45,336 bases of DNA from Fuerstiella sp. (GTDB lineage Bacteria; Planctomycetota; Planctomycetia; Planctomycetales; Planctomycetaceae), in assembly GCA_029247265.1 (NCBI GenBank), contig JAQWLN010000061.1, forward strand, positions 1 through 45,336. The letters run 5' to 3'. The translations under genes were made by a program, and so were the position numbers. Below, piece by piece: positions 8,956 to 18,075 of this stretch (its first letter is position 1; each line of letters starts with the position of its first letter). The notes under the pieces are model-generated. The model saw only the letters and a program-made list of their open reading frames with translations, did no database searches and was not told where the DNA came from.

Positions 8956-11166
8956 ATGGTGAGCAGTCCGGAAAAATCGCGAGCGATGCTCATCGTCGTA
9001 ATCATGCTTCTTCTGCCGTCATCACGCGTCTGTGGACAGGTTCTGCACTTTCGCAATTACGGCGTTGACGAAGGCCTGCCCGACGGACTGGTCCGTGTGA
9101 TGGAACAGGGGCGCGATGGGTATCTGTGGTTTGGATCACAGGGAGGTTTGTGCCGCTTCGACGGATCCTCCTTCAGAGTGTATTCCACAGGGGACGGGTT
9201 GAACGCTGTTCGAATCAGGGCCTTGCATGAGGACCGGGATGGTCAGCTCTGGATCGGGTCCCGGGATCATGGATTGATCATTTACGATGGGGAGGAGTTT
9301 CGGCCGGTAACAGTGGACTCCCCTGACATTCCGAGTCCCGAATTTATTCATGTGATCACGGCCGACTCGCGCGGCAATATATGGGTCGGCGCCAGGAACG
9401 GACTGTATCGTTTTTCAGACGGCGACTTTCAACGTTTCACCAAGGAAGACGGTTTGTCCGGCACGTCGGTCTGGGAGGTATTTGAGGACACCAGACGAAA
9501 TCTCTGGGTTGGTACGTTCGCGGGGCTGTGCCGATTTTCAGACGGAGCTTTCGAGCCACATGTTGTGGATCCCGCGCAGCCTCGACTGTACGTTATAGGC
9601 ATTGCCGAAGATGTCGCCGGGAGGCTTTGGGTCGGAACGGGAAAAGGATTGTTTCAGCTCAAAGGCGGAGTGTTCGAGAACGTGCAGCTGCCGGACAGAC
9701 CGACTGATCTTGGCATTCGGAAACTGACCGTTGACAGCCGTAAAGATCTTTGGGTGGGCAGCAGGGACGGGGCTTTTAAGCGTCAGGGGGACACATTCGT
9801 CAGCTATGGCGAAGGTCAGGGCGCCGGGGGCTTCATAGCGGAGATATTTGAGGACCGCGAAGGCAACCACTGGTTTTGTTCGAGGGCCTCTGTCGCCATG
9901 CTGCCGAGCGAAGCCATAGTTTCGTTCTCGACGGATTCACCGTTGGCAGGCATGTTCATCGACGTCGTCCATACCCGGGCGAACGGCGACCTTTGGGCGG
10001 CCGGCGAGGACGGTGTTTTCAGGGTTCGTGACGAGACCACGTCCGTGTTCAAAATCGATGAAGGGCGTCCGAACCCACTATTCACTCGCATCATCGAAAC
10101 TCAGTCCGGTGCCCTGCTGTTTGGCACGAAGGGAGCGGGAGTGCTTGAGTTTTCTGATGGGCAGTTGTCTTCCTTTGACTGGAACGACCGACGCGGACCA
10201 GGCAATTCGATTTCTGATGTGTTTGAGGATCGCGACGGGAATATCTGGGTTAGTTCTGAGAAACACCTGTTTCGTTACGGTCAAGGCGAAGTGGAGGTGA
10301 TTGCTCAGAAAGATGGGGTGCCCGAAGATAACTACCGCGACACCGCTATCGTGCAGGACCATCAGGGCACGGTTTGGTTTGGGACACGGTCCGGGATTAT
10401 CGGGTATGCCGAGGGGGAGTTTACAGACTACGCATGGCCCGACAGGCTGAAGGGAATCGAAGCGCTCTGTCTGCTGGACGAAGAAGATGGGTCTCTATGG
10501 GTGGGCACCAGCAAAGGATTGCTCCGTTTTGCCGATGGTCAGTTTTCGGAAGTGACACCAGTTGACGGGTTTTCCGGCAAGATAGTGCGGACACTTGTAC
10601 GCGACGGGCGCTATCTGTACATCGGCATGTTCAACGGGTTGAACCGGCTGGATCTGAGAACGATGAACGTCCGCGTCTATACGGCTCGCGATGGACTGAC
10701 TCATTCGATGATTGGGGCACGAGGCCTGTCGAAGGACATTCAGGGCGACCTGTGGATTGGGACTGCAAGCGGTTTGAGCTGTCTTCGACCTGCGAAGGAT
10801 CGAACGAATGAGATTCCGCCCCCGGTCCATATATCACGAGTTATCCTTCGGGACGAAGAACTCAGCCCGTACGGGAAAACCGAACTCGCGTACGACGACA
10901 ACAGCATCAAATTTGAATTTGTGGGGCTCAGCTTCACCTCTCCGGAAGACGTTCGCTATCAATACCGAATGAAAGGCGTGAACGACGACTGGACGGAAAC
11001 ATTCGAACCTTCCAGCTCATTCGCCTTCCTTCCGCCCGGTTCTTATTCCTTCGAAGTGAAGGCGTGCAACAACGATAACGTATGGAGTGAGAATCCCGCC
11101 ACTTTCTCTTTCCTTGTTCATCCTCCCTATTGGGCGACCCTGTGGTTTCGCGGGCTCATGGCCGCG
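8956..11166 (+). pseudogene. Two-component-type beta-propeller sensor, C-terminally truncated
   Basis: Signal peptide or N-terminal membrane segment ('MLIVVIMLLLPSSRVCG') followed by about 14 Reg_prop-like propeller blades with the recurring W-x-G motif ('GYLWFGSQGGLCRF', 'GNIWVGARNGLYRF', 'GDLWIGTASGLSCL'), enough for two seven-bladed propellers. A Y_Y_Y domain follows (about 620-735, 'YQYRMKGVNDDW', 'LPPGSYSFEVKA'). In homologues the next stretch is a transmembrane helix and then a histidine kinase, GGDEF or DNA-binding output. Here sensor sequence stops after 'PPYWATLWFRGLMAA', at about 11166. The frame then runs to 11301 through antisense sulfatase sequence. The anchor and signalling output are lost, so it is probably inactive as a regulator. 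Such sensors often control polysaccharide-degradation genes; this one sits beside sulfatases. ATGs at 8956 and 8986 are both possible starts. Confidence 0.85.
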
Positions 11167-11172
11167 CAGGTT
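11160..11172. other. Rearrangement junction truncating two convergent genes
   Basis: To the left the plus strand encodes the end of a Y_Y_Y domain and the start of the expected membrane region ('WFRGLMAA'). To the right the minus strand encodes a sulfatase up to '..SIPEPDNL'. Each reading frame runs on into the antisense of the other gene with no homology. Both genes therefore lose their 3' ends at the same point, as expected for a deletion or recombination fusing two loci. Confidence 0.7.
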
Positions 11173-11874
11173 GTCCGGTTCCGGGATACTCACTCCTTCA
11201 AGGTGGCTGTCGTAACGCCGCGCATTCTGAAACATGTCGTGCGGCGCCTTGAAGTGGTGCATCAGAAAGAACGGTTGTGCGCGATTCCAATCGTTCTTTA
11301 GCCATGCCAGACCAACGTCGGTGATGGCATCACTGGAGTGCTGCCCTTGTTTGCCGATCGTATTTCGCGGCCAGGGCCCGTCGCCTCGAACTCGAAACGT
11401 GGGGTCGAAGTACTTTCCCTGCCCCGGCAGTACGCAGTAGTAATCAAAAGCCGCCGGCTCCTGTTTCAGGTGCCATTTTCCGATCATCGCCGTGTGATAA
11501 CCTGCCTTGCCCATTTCGATTGGCAGGTATTGTTGCTCGGGCGGGATGTTGCCAGTCAGGTCGAGCACGTCATTCGTCTGTGAGTACTGCCCGGTGATGA
11601 TGCTGGCGCGGCTGGGTGTACAGATCGAATTGTTGCAGAACACACGATCAAACCGCATTCCGCCCCTTGCCAGCGAGTCGATATTGGGCGTCGGATCCAG
11701 CTCTGCCAGTCGACTGCCATACGCACCGATCGCCTGTGTGGTGTGGTCGTCCGACATGATGAACAGCACGTTGGGGCGTACGGCCTTCCGGGTGCTGTTT
11801 CCCAACAGTGGGCTGGGAATGACAACGACAAGGAGCAGGCCTGACAGCGCAAGTTGCCTGAGTTTCAAGATCAT
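11167..11874 (-). pseudogene. Secreted sulfatase, 3' half missing
   Basis: N-terminal half of an S1 sulfatase: signal peptide ('MILKLRQLALSGLLLVVVIPS', ATG at 11874; an upstream in-frame start at 11919 is less likely), 'IMSDDHTTQAIGAYG', formylglycine motif C-T-P-S-R, 'GKWHLKQEP' and 'HHFKAPHDMFQNARRYDSHLEG'. The last family-like residues are 'IPEPDNL'. After them the frame enters antisense sensor-gene sequence and stops at 11017. The C-terminal metal ligands (DNG), the conserved Lys and the C-terminal subdomain are absent, so it should be inactive. It would have been the last gene of the minus-strand series 15048-11167. Confidence 0.85.
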
Positions 11875-11928
11875 TTGCCGTTCGTTCCCGTGAATACTCC
11901 CGACCCTGTCGTTACACATTTCACGCGG

Positions 11929-12336
11929 TCATGATTTGCGCTGTTGCAGCTTGGCTTCCACCTTCTTTGCAAGGCGAGCGGCCTGGATGACGCGCAGCTT
12001 GTGGGTGCCGTTGGCGATTTTTTCATGCTCGTCGTGAGCCTCGAACTGGAACGAGATCAGTGGTCCGTCGGAGTAGATCACTCGGGCGCGACAAACGACC
12101 TCGGATCCCAGCGGCGTTGCTGCCATGTGTTCGACATTAACAACGACGCCGACAGTACTTTCGCCGGGCTCAAGCAGGGGCAGCACAGCGTTGCGTGCAG
12201 AATGCTCCATGAACCAGATTAGCCACGGTGTGGACAGGATCTGTGCCATGCCATCATGCGCGAAGTCGATGGTATGCTGTTCGCTAACCACGAATCGCTC
12301 TTCCCCGATCGTGCCGATTTTTATCGTCTCTTTCAT
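11929..12336 (-). CDS. Hotdog-fold thioesterase of the fluoroacetyl-CoA thioesterase (FlK) type
   Basis: About 135 residues with FlK-family signatures: 'STPWLIWFMEHSA', 'LLEPGESTVGVVVNVEHMAATPLG' and 'GTHKLRVI'. The Thr, Glu and His forming the FlK catalytic set are in the expected order (T in STPW, E in FMEH, H in VEHMA). Predicted cytoplasmic acyl-CoA thioesterase; most family members are not fluoroacetate-specific and the substrate here is unknown. Starts at ATG 12336 or GTG 12354 are both possible because of a local KET repeat. It lies 9-27 nt downstream of the AhpD-like gene, so the two probably share a transcript. Confidence 0.85.
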   Translation of the reverse strand: MKETIKIGTIGEERFVVSEQHTIDFAHDGMAQILSTPWLIWFMEHSARNAVLPLLEPGESTVGVVVNVEHMAATPLGSEVVCRARVIYSDGPLISFQFEAHDEHEKIANGTHKLRVIQAARLAKKVEAKLQQRKS

Positions 12337-12363
12337 ACGTGAAGTCTCTTTCACTTATCTCTG

Positions 12364-12675
12364 TTATTTGGGGTTGGGTGAGCAGGCGTCGCCGCAGTCT
12401 GCGGATTCTTCCTGTTCCAGCATGCCGAACGCCACGCGAGCCGTGGCGCCCGTGACACCACTGTTGACGGCTGCCGTCACAGCAACCACCGCGTTAAGCT
12501 CGTCATCTGAGAATCCAATTTCGCGAGCCGTGGCAACTCGGTTTCTGGTACATACCTGGCACCCGCGAGTCATCGTGACCGCCAGGCCGATCAGGTGTTT
12601 CTCGCGTTCGCTGAGTAACTCCGTACCGTGAGTTTGTTTGATGTGATCTACAATCAGCGAGTCGTCGTAAGCCAT
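12364..12675 (-). CDS. Carboxymuconolactone decarboxylase / AhpD-like protein
   Basis: 103 residues. Matches the CMD/AhpD fold with 'LSEREKHLIGLAVTMTRGCQVCTRNRVATAREIGFSDDEL'. The redox CxxC (C-Q-V-C) is present, but the His usually four residues after the second Cys is Arg. Predicted small cytoplasmic alkylhydroperoxidase-like or thiol-disulfide protein; true decarboxylase activity is unlikely given the CxxC. The extra C-terminal 'DCGDACS' adds two more Cys. It is followed by the thioesterase gene after a short gap and lies 114 nt downstream of the protease-sulfatase fusion on the same strand. Confidence 0.85.
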   Translation of the reverse strand: MAYDDSLIVDHIKQTHGTELLSEREKHLIGLAVTMTRGCQVCTRNRVATAREIGFSDDELNAVVAVTAAVNSGVTGATARVAFGMLEQEESADCGDACSPNPK

Positions 12676-12789
12676 GTCACGTTCCTTCTGTTTAACGGAG
12701 TGTTTTTTGCGTTGGGATTTGAAGTTTGAGATGAGATATTTCGTTCGATGCCGGGGCTGACTGTTCGCAGCTTCAATGGGGAGATGAAC

Positions 12790-15048
12790 CTAATCGTTGG
12801 TTTGTGGAATCCGCTCAGGCATTTTCGCACCCGATGCTGTCAGCCATGCATCAAGTTGTTTCTTCATCCGGAGAGCGATCTTCGGAGAAGACTCAGCGAG
12901 GTTCTGTTTCTCACTGATATCGCTGGCCAGATTGTAGAGTTCAAGAGATTCATCGTCGTAGCGCTTAATCAGCTTGTAGTCGCCTTCACGCACGGCGCTG
13001 CCGAGTCGGTTCTGTTTGTGAAAAGCGTAGTTGGGATAATGGAAGTATATTGCCTTGCGTTCAAGTTCACCGGTCTGCTTCAGCAGTGGCAGCAGACTCT
13101 CCCCGTCCAGCGGCGTGTCCGGATCAGCCGTCAGTCCCGTAGCTTCAAGGATTGTCGGAAATGTATCCATGCTGATGACGGGCGTGTCGCACATGGTGCC
13201 TTCCTTTACGACTCCTGGCCAGCGTACGATCCACGGAACGCGAATGCCGCCTTCATACAGAAATCCCTTGTTGGCACGCAGGGGAGCGTTGCCGTACAAC
13301 GATCCGTTATCGGATTTGAAGATCAGAAGTGTGTTTGCGCTCAGACCTGACTCATCGAGTGCCGTGATCAGTTTACCGATCGCCGCATCCATGGCCTCGA
13401 TCATCGCGGCATACACGGGTCTGTCGACGCCCGGGCGGTTTTCGTATTTCCGGATCAGATCCTTCGGGGCTTCCATCGGATAATGTACGGAATAGTTCCA
13501 CCATGTCAGAAAGAACGTTCTGTCGCTATTGGCTTCAACGAACGCGATGGACTCATCAGCCAGGCGGTTCGCGAGATATTCGCCTTTGCGGCGTCGGGAA
13601 ATATTGGGAATCCTGTATGGTTCGAAATAACTGGGTGGGCCGCCTCTGCTGCATCCCCCGATGTTGACGTCGTAACCCTGGTGTTCAGGCCTCAATCGAG
13701 GTTCAAACGGGCCGTTAGCGTTGGATCCTGGTCGGTGGGAAAGATGCCACTTGCCAACAAATCCGGTTGCATAGCCGGCCTGCTTCAGGCGTTCAGCAAT
13801 GGTGACATGACCAAGCGTCAAATGTCTGATCCAGTCTGCTTCTGCGATTTCCGAATTTTCGGGGCGGAACCGGTCCGCATGTCCAGGAGCATGATTTGTC
13901 AGCCCAACTCGCGCCGGCGATTGCCCGGTCATCATGGCCGCTCGAGTTGGTGAGCAGACGGGGGCGGCTGCATAAGCGTCGGTAAAACGCATGCCCCGAC
14001 TGGCAAGGCGATCAAGATGAGGTGTGTCGAGTTGTTTGTTGCCCTGACAGTGCAGATCCATCCAGCCCAGATCATCTGCCATAATCACGATGACGTTCGG
14101 CCGCACCGATTCGTAGGCCTCTGCCGCCTTGTCCTGCTTATCTCTGTCCTTCATGCTTTTGCGACTGCGGGCTTTGGCGCGAATCTCTTCCTTGACCTTC
14201 TGCAGCCGTTCAGGCCAGGCGAATTTCGGCGCTGTTGCAGGATCATAACCGGCAAGGTGGTCTGTCAGTCGAGTGGTGGGTTTGGTGTAAACCAGTTCGG
14301 TTTCGCCGAAGACTTCCTTACAGATGTCCGCCAGTCCGGGATCGTATTCACGGAGTTCCCTGCGGGTGTCAACATGATTGTGGTCGTGATCCGGTTGACG
14401 GTTGTTGTCGAACCATGACTGAACGCCTTCCGCGAAATATTCGGCATGATTGGTCGAAGCATATTTCTTGTCCCATAAACCGGCATCCATGGCGGCCTGC
14501 CATGTCTGTTTCAGCCGGTCATCAAATGTGGGGTCCACGTTCACCATGCCGCGCAGATGGATATTGTGCGCGAACTCGTGGATCAGAATGTTTTCCGTCG
14601 AATAGGGGTCTCCTGCGAACGCGAGCAGATTCTCTTCGCCGCAGGAACAGACCGGATCGGTTCGGGACCCTCCGAGTCCTCTGGCCCGCGCATCCCAGAA
14701 GTCTTTCGGACGCATCTGAGAGTGTTCCGGCACATCAGTCGTGAACTCATCGTGGGCCATGACGATCAGGCGTGACCCGCTTTTGATCATCGCGTCGCGG
14801 ATATCAGGGCGATTGGCCAGCATTAGATTGACAAGGAAGGCCGCTTCCTTCAACGCGTAATCGTTAACCTTGGCGGAGCTGATGATGGGATAGCCGCTGG
14901 CATTGACGTACTTCTGATAGAACGGGTCAAGATTCAGGTCAGACGGAGGCACTGAGATCTGGAAGTCCTGTGCGCTGGTGTGCGACGTCACTATGGTCAG
15001 GAAAAAAATAGTGACTGCCAAAGTCCCTGACAGCTGATTGTTCCGCAC
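12790..15048 (-). CDS. Secreted zinc metalloprotease-sulfatase fusion
   Basis: 752 residues. Signal peptide 1-26 ('VTIFFLTIVTSHTSAQ'). Residues about 27-260 form a zincin-like domain with HEFAH at 157-161 and a downstream 'STNHAEYFAEGVQSWF' (about 198-213) that can supply the third zinc ligand (Glu203 or Glu207), a gluzincin/ATLF-like arrangement. A Lys/Arg/Asp/Glu-rich linker (about 281-312) leads into a complete S1 sulfatase: 'IMADDLGWMD', C-S-P-T-R with Cys365, 'GKWHLSHRPG', 'FKSDNGS' and 'RANKGFLYEGGIRVPW'. The second half has no signal peptide of its own, so the fusion is genuine in this sequence. GTG start at 15048 with AAGGA about 8 nt upstream. Roles are inferred: sulfate-ester hydrolysis plus protein or peptide cleavage on a sulfated glycoprotein or algal matrix. 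First gene of a minus-strand series reaching 11167. Confidence 0.9.
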   Translation of the reverse strand: MRNNQLSGTLAVTIFFLTIVTSHTSAQDFQISVPPSDLNLDPFYQKYVNASGYPIISSAKVNDYALKEAAFLVNLMLANRPDIRDAMIKSGSRLIVMAHDEFTTDVPEHSQMRPKDFWDARARGLGGSRTDPVCSCGEENLLAFAGDPYSTENILIHEFAHNIHLRGMVNVDPTFDDRLKQTWQAAMDAGLWDKKYASTNHAEYFAEGVQSWFDNNRQPDHDHNHVDTRRELREYDPGLADICKEVFGETELVYTKPTTRLTDHLAGYDPATAPKFAWPERLQKVKEEIRAKARSRKSMKDRDKQDKAAEAYESVRPNVIVIMADDLGWMDLHCQGNKQLDTPHLDRLASRGMRFTDAYAAAPVCSPTRAAMMTGQSPARVGLTNHAPGHADRFRPENSEIAEADWIRHLTLGHVTIAERLKQAGYATGFVGKWHLSHRPGSNANGPFEPRLRPEHQGYDVNIGGCSRGGPPSYFEPYRIPNISRRRKGEYLANRLADESIAFVEANSDRTFFLTWWNYSVHYPMEAPKDLIRKYENRPGVDRPVYAAMIEAMDAAIGKLITALDESGLSANTLLIFKSDNGSLYGNAPLRANKGFLYEGGIRVPWIVRWPGVVKEGTMCDTPVISMDTFPTILEATGLTADPDTPLDGESLLPLLKQTGELERKAIYFHYPNYAFHKQNRLGSAVREGDYKLIKRYDDESLELYNLASDISEKQNLAESSPKIALRMKKQLDAWLTASGAKMPERIPQTND

Positions 15049-15263
15049 GCTTATATTCCTTGTTTATTGTCCGAAAAGTTTATTGCGCCCATTCATTATC
15101 ACGGCAGCATCCGCCAGTGATTCGGTCCTGTTCACATTTCAATCTTCACGTACTTTCAAGTTCGTGAGAACAGTTCCTTGAGTGGTATACCAGCCCGCAG
15201 TGAATGTCTCGATTGTCCGGTCTTATGCCAGACTGGCTCAAGCATTCTTATGCGATCTATCTC

Positions 15264-15317
15264 TTCGTATTCGTATTCGTATTCGTCTTCGTCTTCGTCT
15301 TCGTCTTCGTCTTCGTC
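15264..15317 (-). repeat. Hexanucleotide microsatellite encoding (DE)6(YE)3
   Basis: Nine tandem 6-bp units on the plus strand: three TTCGTA followed by six TTCGTC. Read on the minus strand they encode alternating Asp/Tyr-Glu pairs near the C-terminus of the broken M48 gene. Because the unit is 6 bp, copy-number change would alter tail length without a frameshift. Confidence 0.9.
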
Positions 15318-16900
15318 TGGCGGGTCATCCAACGGTGTTAATCCGGTAATTGTCTCCACTTCTTCAGCGAACTCACACAGTCGGCCCAGCACTCGCGTCT
15401 GAATCATAGGGAGTGCCGTACCGACATTGTCCGCCGCGTCGTACAATTCGACCGGGTTACTGAATGTCGGAAGTTTTCTGGTCTTCAGCATTAATTCGGC
15501 CAGTGTTATTCCGGCTCGAGCATGATCGAACGGGTATGGCGTCTGCAGAAATGAGGTGTGAAGGGCCGAAATTTTGTCGATCAGAAACTCCATCTGTGCA
15601 TGGATGCCTGCAATGACTGCGTCGTGCCGGTATCCGTCGGTCATAAGTTGCATCAGCTTGCCAAGGATCATCTGCTGATCGTGGATTTCGACCAACTGGA
15701 ATATGCTGTCGTTGAGATGAATATAAATCTGCAGCAGCTCGTCCAGTTCCGATTGCCGAAACCGCTTCTTCTTCAGTTGTGCTGCAACATCAGGTGATCG
15801 GGCTGCCTGCAGGGTCAGGCACATGCGTTCGGCAGCCGCAGTTTCAAACGCATTAAGAATCGGTTCTGATTTTCCCTGACGGACTCCAATTTTTTCGATG
15901 GCCTAGCGGATCTGGCCACGGGATGGCAGAGGAATGCTGAATGAAGAAGCGCCAATCGAAAAATCCGCATCAATCAAAGTGCGTGCCAGTTTGGCTTCAA
16001 TCAGTTGTCCTTCAGCCTTGTTGTACTTCCTCCAGGCCTTATTGTATTTCGGAGCGACATTCAGCACTTCCTGTCGATTCTGCAGCAGGACTGCCTTGGG
16101 CTGAGGATCGATGGGTGTCCACACGTCCTGCGGCAATGGTACGCTTCGATACCACGAAAAATGTCCCTGGAAAAAGCGTCGCAGAGCACGCATGGATGCC
16201 TGCTGCACCTTGCGGAGTTCCACCAATTCGCTCAGTGGTCGGACCAGTTTTTTCTTGAACCTGCTGCCGAAGATCTCCGTATAAAAATCGAGTGTGACGC
16301 CTCGGGAACGCATACCAAATTTCTGGAACAATTGGTCAGCTGGATTGTCTGCGATAATGATCCCGGTAGCCCCGTCCTCCATCGCATTCTCAACCCGATC
16401 TCGATGGCAGGGATGTGTGTCGAAAATGCCTGTGCTGGCCTCCTCTTCCTGTTTCTTCAGGTGCTTCAGGAGTTTTCGGGGAATCTCCTTTACGTTCAGG
16501 ACAATCAGTTGCGGTAGATCGTCCGCCAGTCGACCTTCGTCATGAAACTGCTTCAGGTCGCTCAGTGCTCCTGCGTGAGCGACCTGCAGGACGCTCATCT
16601 TTCGTGATGTGGTGTAGAATGACTTGCACCCGGCCACACGCGACTCATACCGATCGGCGTCAAATTCCATTTGTCTTAGCAGGAATCCGCTGACAGCGTG
16701 GCCGGCCAGCATCAACACCCACAGAACGCGGCGTGTCAACCAGATCCCCAATCGTGTCAGACTCAACACCAACCGCAGAATGGGATTTTCGTGTTCAGAC
16801 AAGCGGTACAGTTCTTCGTCCCAGGCATCGCGTTCATAAACGACGCGTGTAAACCAGAGGCTGATGCTGCGAATCAGATAGGAGAACCGCATGCCGGTTC

Positions 16901-16905
16901 CCTGC
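16901..16905 (-). other. Deletion scar with GCAGG microhomology in the M48 gene
   Basis: On the minus strand GCAGG reads as the end of 'QFAG' (frame 1) and, one base later, as the start of 'QGTG' (frame 2). In intact relatives both words occur on either side of 'VLAHEFGHFA'. Collapse between two GCAGG copies would remove about 35 nt, taking the whole HExxH motif and shifting the frame. The deletion size is inferred from family sequence, not measured. Confidence 0.6.
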
Positions 16906-18075
16906 GAACTGGCGAACGTTAAGTCCTGCCACCATCGAAATACCGACGGTGAGACGAAGATCTCCGCTCAGCAGACTCAGCAGGCCTCTATTAAAGCTGG
17001 CCGCGGCATTGATGGTGCAGTCAATTTCGATCTCAGCGGGATGTGGAGCTTCCACGATGTCGCAAATGCGTTCCACGAAATCGAACAGAAGTGGTTCATC
17101 TTCGCGCTCCACCGTCCTTCGGCCACTGGTATGTGGCGGTTTGCCGAATAATGGCTTCAGCATGAACAGCACGATTGCGATCACCGTAAGCACGACGAAA
17201 GCACTCAATGCCCCACCCAGCGCCGGCCCGGCAGTTGACATGATGGCACTGACCGAAAACCAAGTAGCAACCACAATCACGCCGATCAGACCGATGTAGA
17301 TTATCGGGAGTGCGATCATCAATATCGCCACCAGAAACACGGCAAATCTGTACGACCGCGTTGGTGCTACCGGTTGAATTTCGTCGCTTTGAAACGCCGC
17401 TGAAAGCCATTTCTGACGGGCCGGGCTGTCCGTGGGGATTGAGGCAGCCCCGTTCTTCCGTGACGACGCTTCCCCACGGACTCTGCGGCGCTTGGCCATC
17501 GGTTTCGCGCCCGCATCGGATCTGAGTGCTTTGCGGGGTTCTGCACCCGATGGTGCTGCTGTTCTGCGGGAGGCCTTCGGTTTTTTATCTGAGGCTGAGG
17601 CAGCGAATTTGTCCTGCTGACTCTGCGACCGACTATCGGAGGTTTGCTTTTCATTCGAATCGGTGATCGGTATGGAGATAACGGCACTGCAGTCGACGCA
17701 GCGAATCTTCCTGCCATTCAGGCGTTTCTTTATGGCATAGCGTTTACTGCACGACGGACATTGCACCTTGATTGTCATGGCAGGATCCGCGAAACACTGG
17801 GATACGTGCGACAGGCCAGACACGACTATACCGTCGAGAATTTTCTGCCGCAACGATCGTGGCATCAGGGAACGATAATGCTCCCCCGGGACCGCATCGC
17901 ATCCGGATCCAGCAGCAGTACCTGCGAGCAAGATACAACAACCCCGCCATCGGACGCTTCAATCGACTCCTCCTTTCGCCGCAACCTCGTCCGACGCACA
18001 AAGCTTTCACAAGTGACGCAGGCCATCACCTGTCATGGCAATTGGGCCGCACCTGTCCCTGGCCTGCGCCCACTC

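Larger units (their letters stand above)
15156..17778 (-). pseudogene. M48 family membrane metallopeptidase, broken by active-site deletion and TAG
   Basis: One gene in three pieces. (1) 17778 to about 16905: N-terminal zinc ribbon (CPSC at 7-10, CVDC at 27-30), a low-complexity basic region, two or more membrane helices, and M48 sequence up to 'GISMVAGLNVRQFAG'. (2) Frame-shifted continuation from about 16904 to the TAG at 15903-15905: 'QGTGMRFSYLIRSISLWFTRVVYERDAWDEEL', and 'QMEFDADRYE', which carries the third zinc ligand. (3) In the same frame after the TAG: 'AIEKIGVRQGKSEPILNAFE..' to 15156, ending in an Asp/Glu/Tyr-rich tail. M48 proteins of this type carry the HEFGH motif between 'RQFAG' and 'QGTGM', and it is absent here. 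Cys-rich N-terminus, membrane helices and colinear pieces make the one-gene reading secure; that piece 3 belongs to it is a strong inference from the shared frame and missing start. Confidence 0.8.

Noticed and set aside
15903..16892. Separate gene starting at the ATG at 16892
   Set aside because: It begins in the middle of an M48 domain directly after the scar, and its upstream part lies in the neighbouring frame; it is a fragment of the broken gene.
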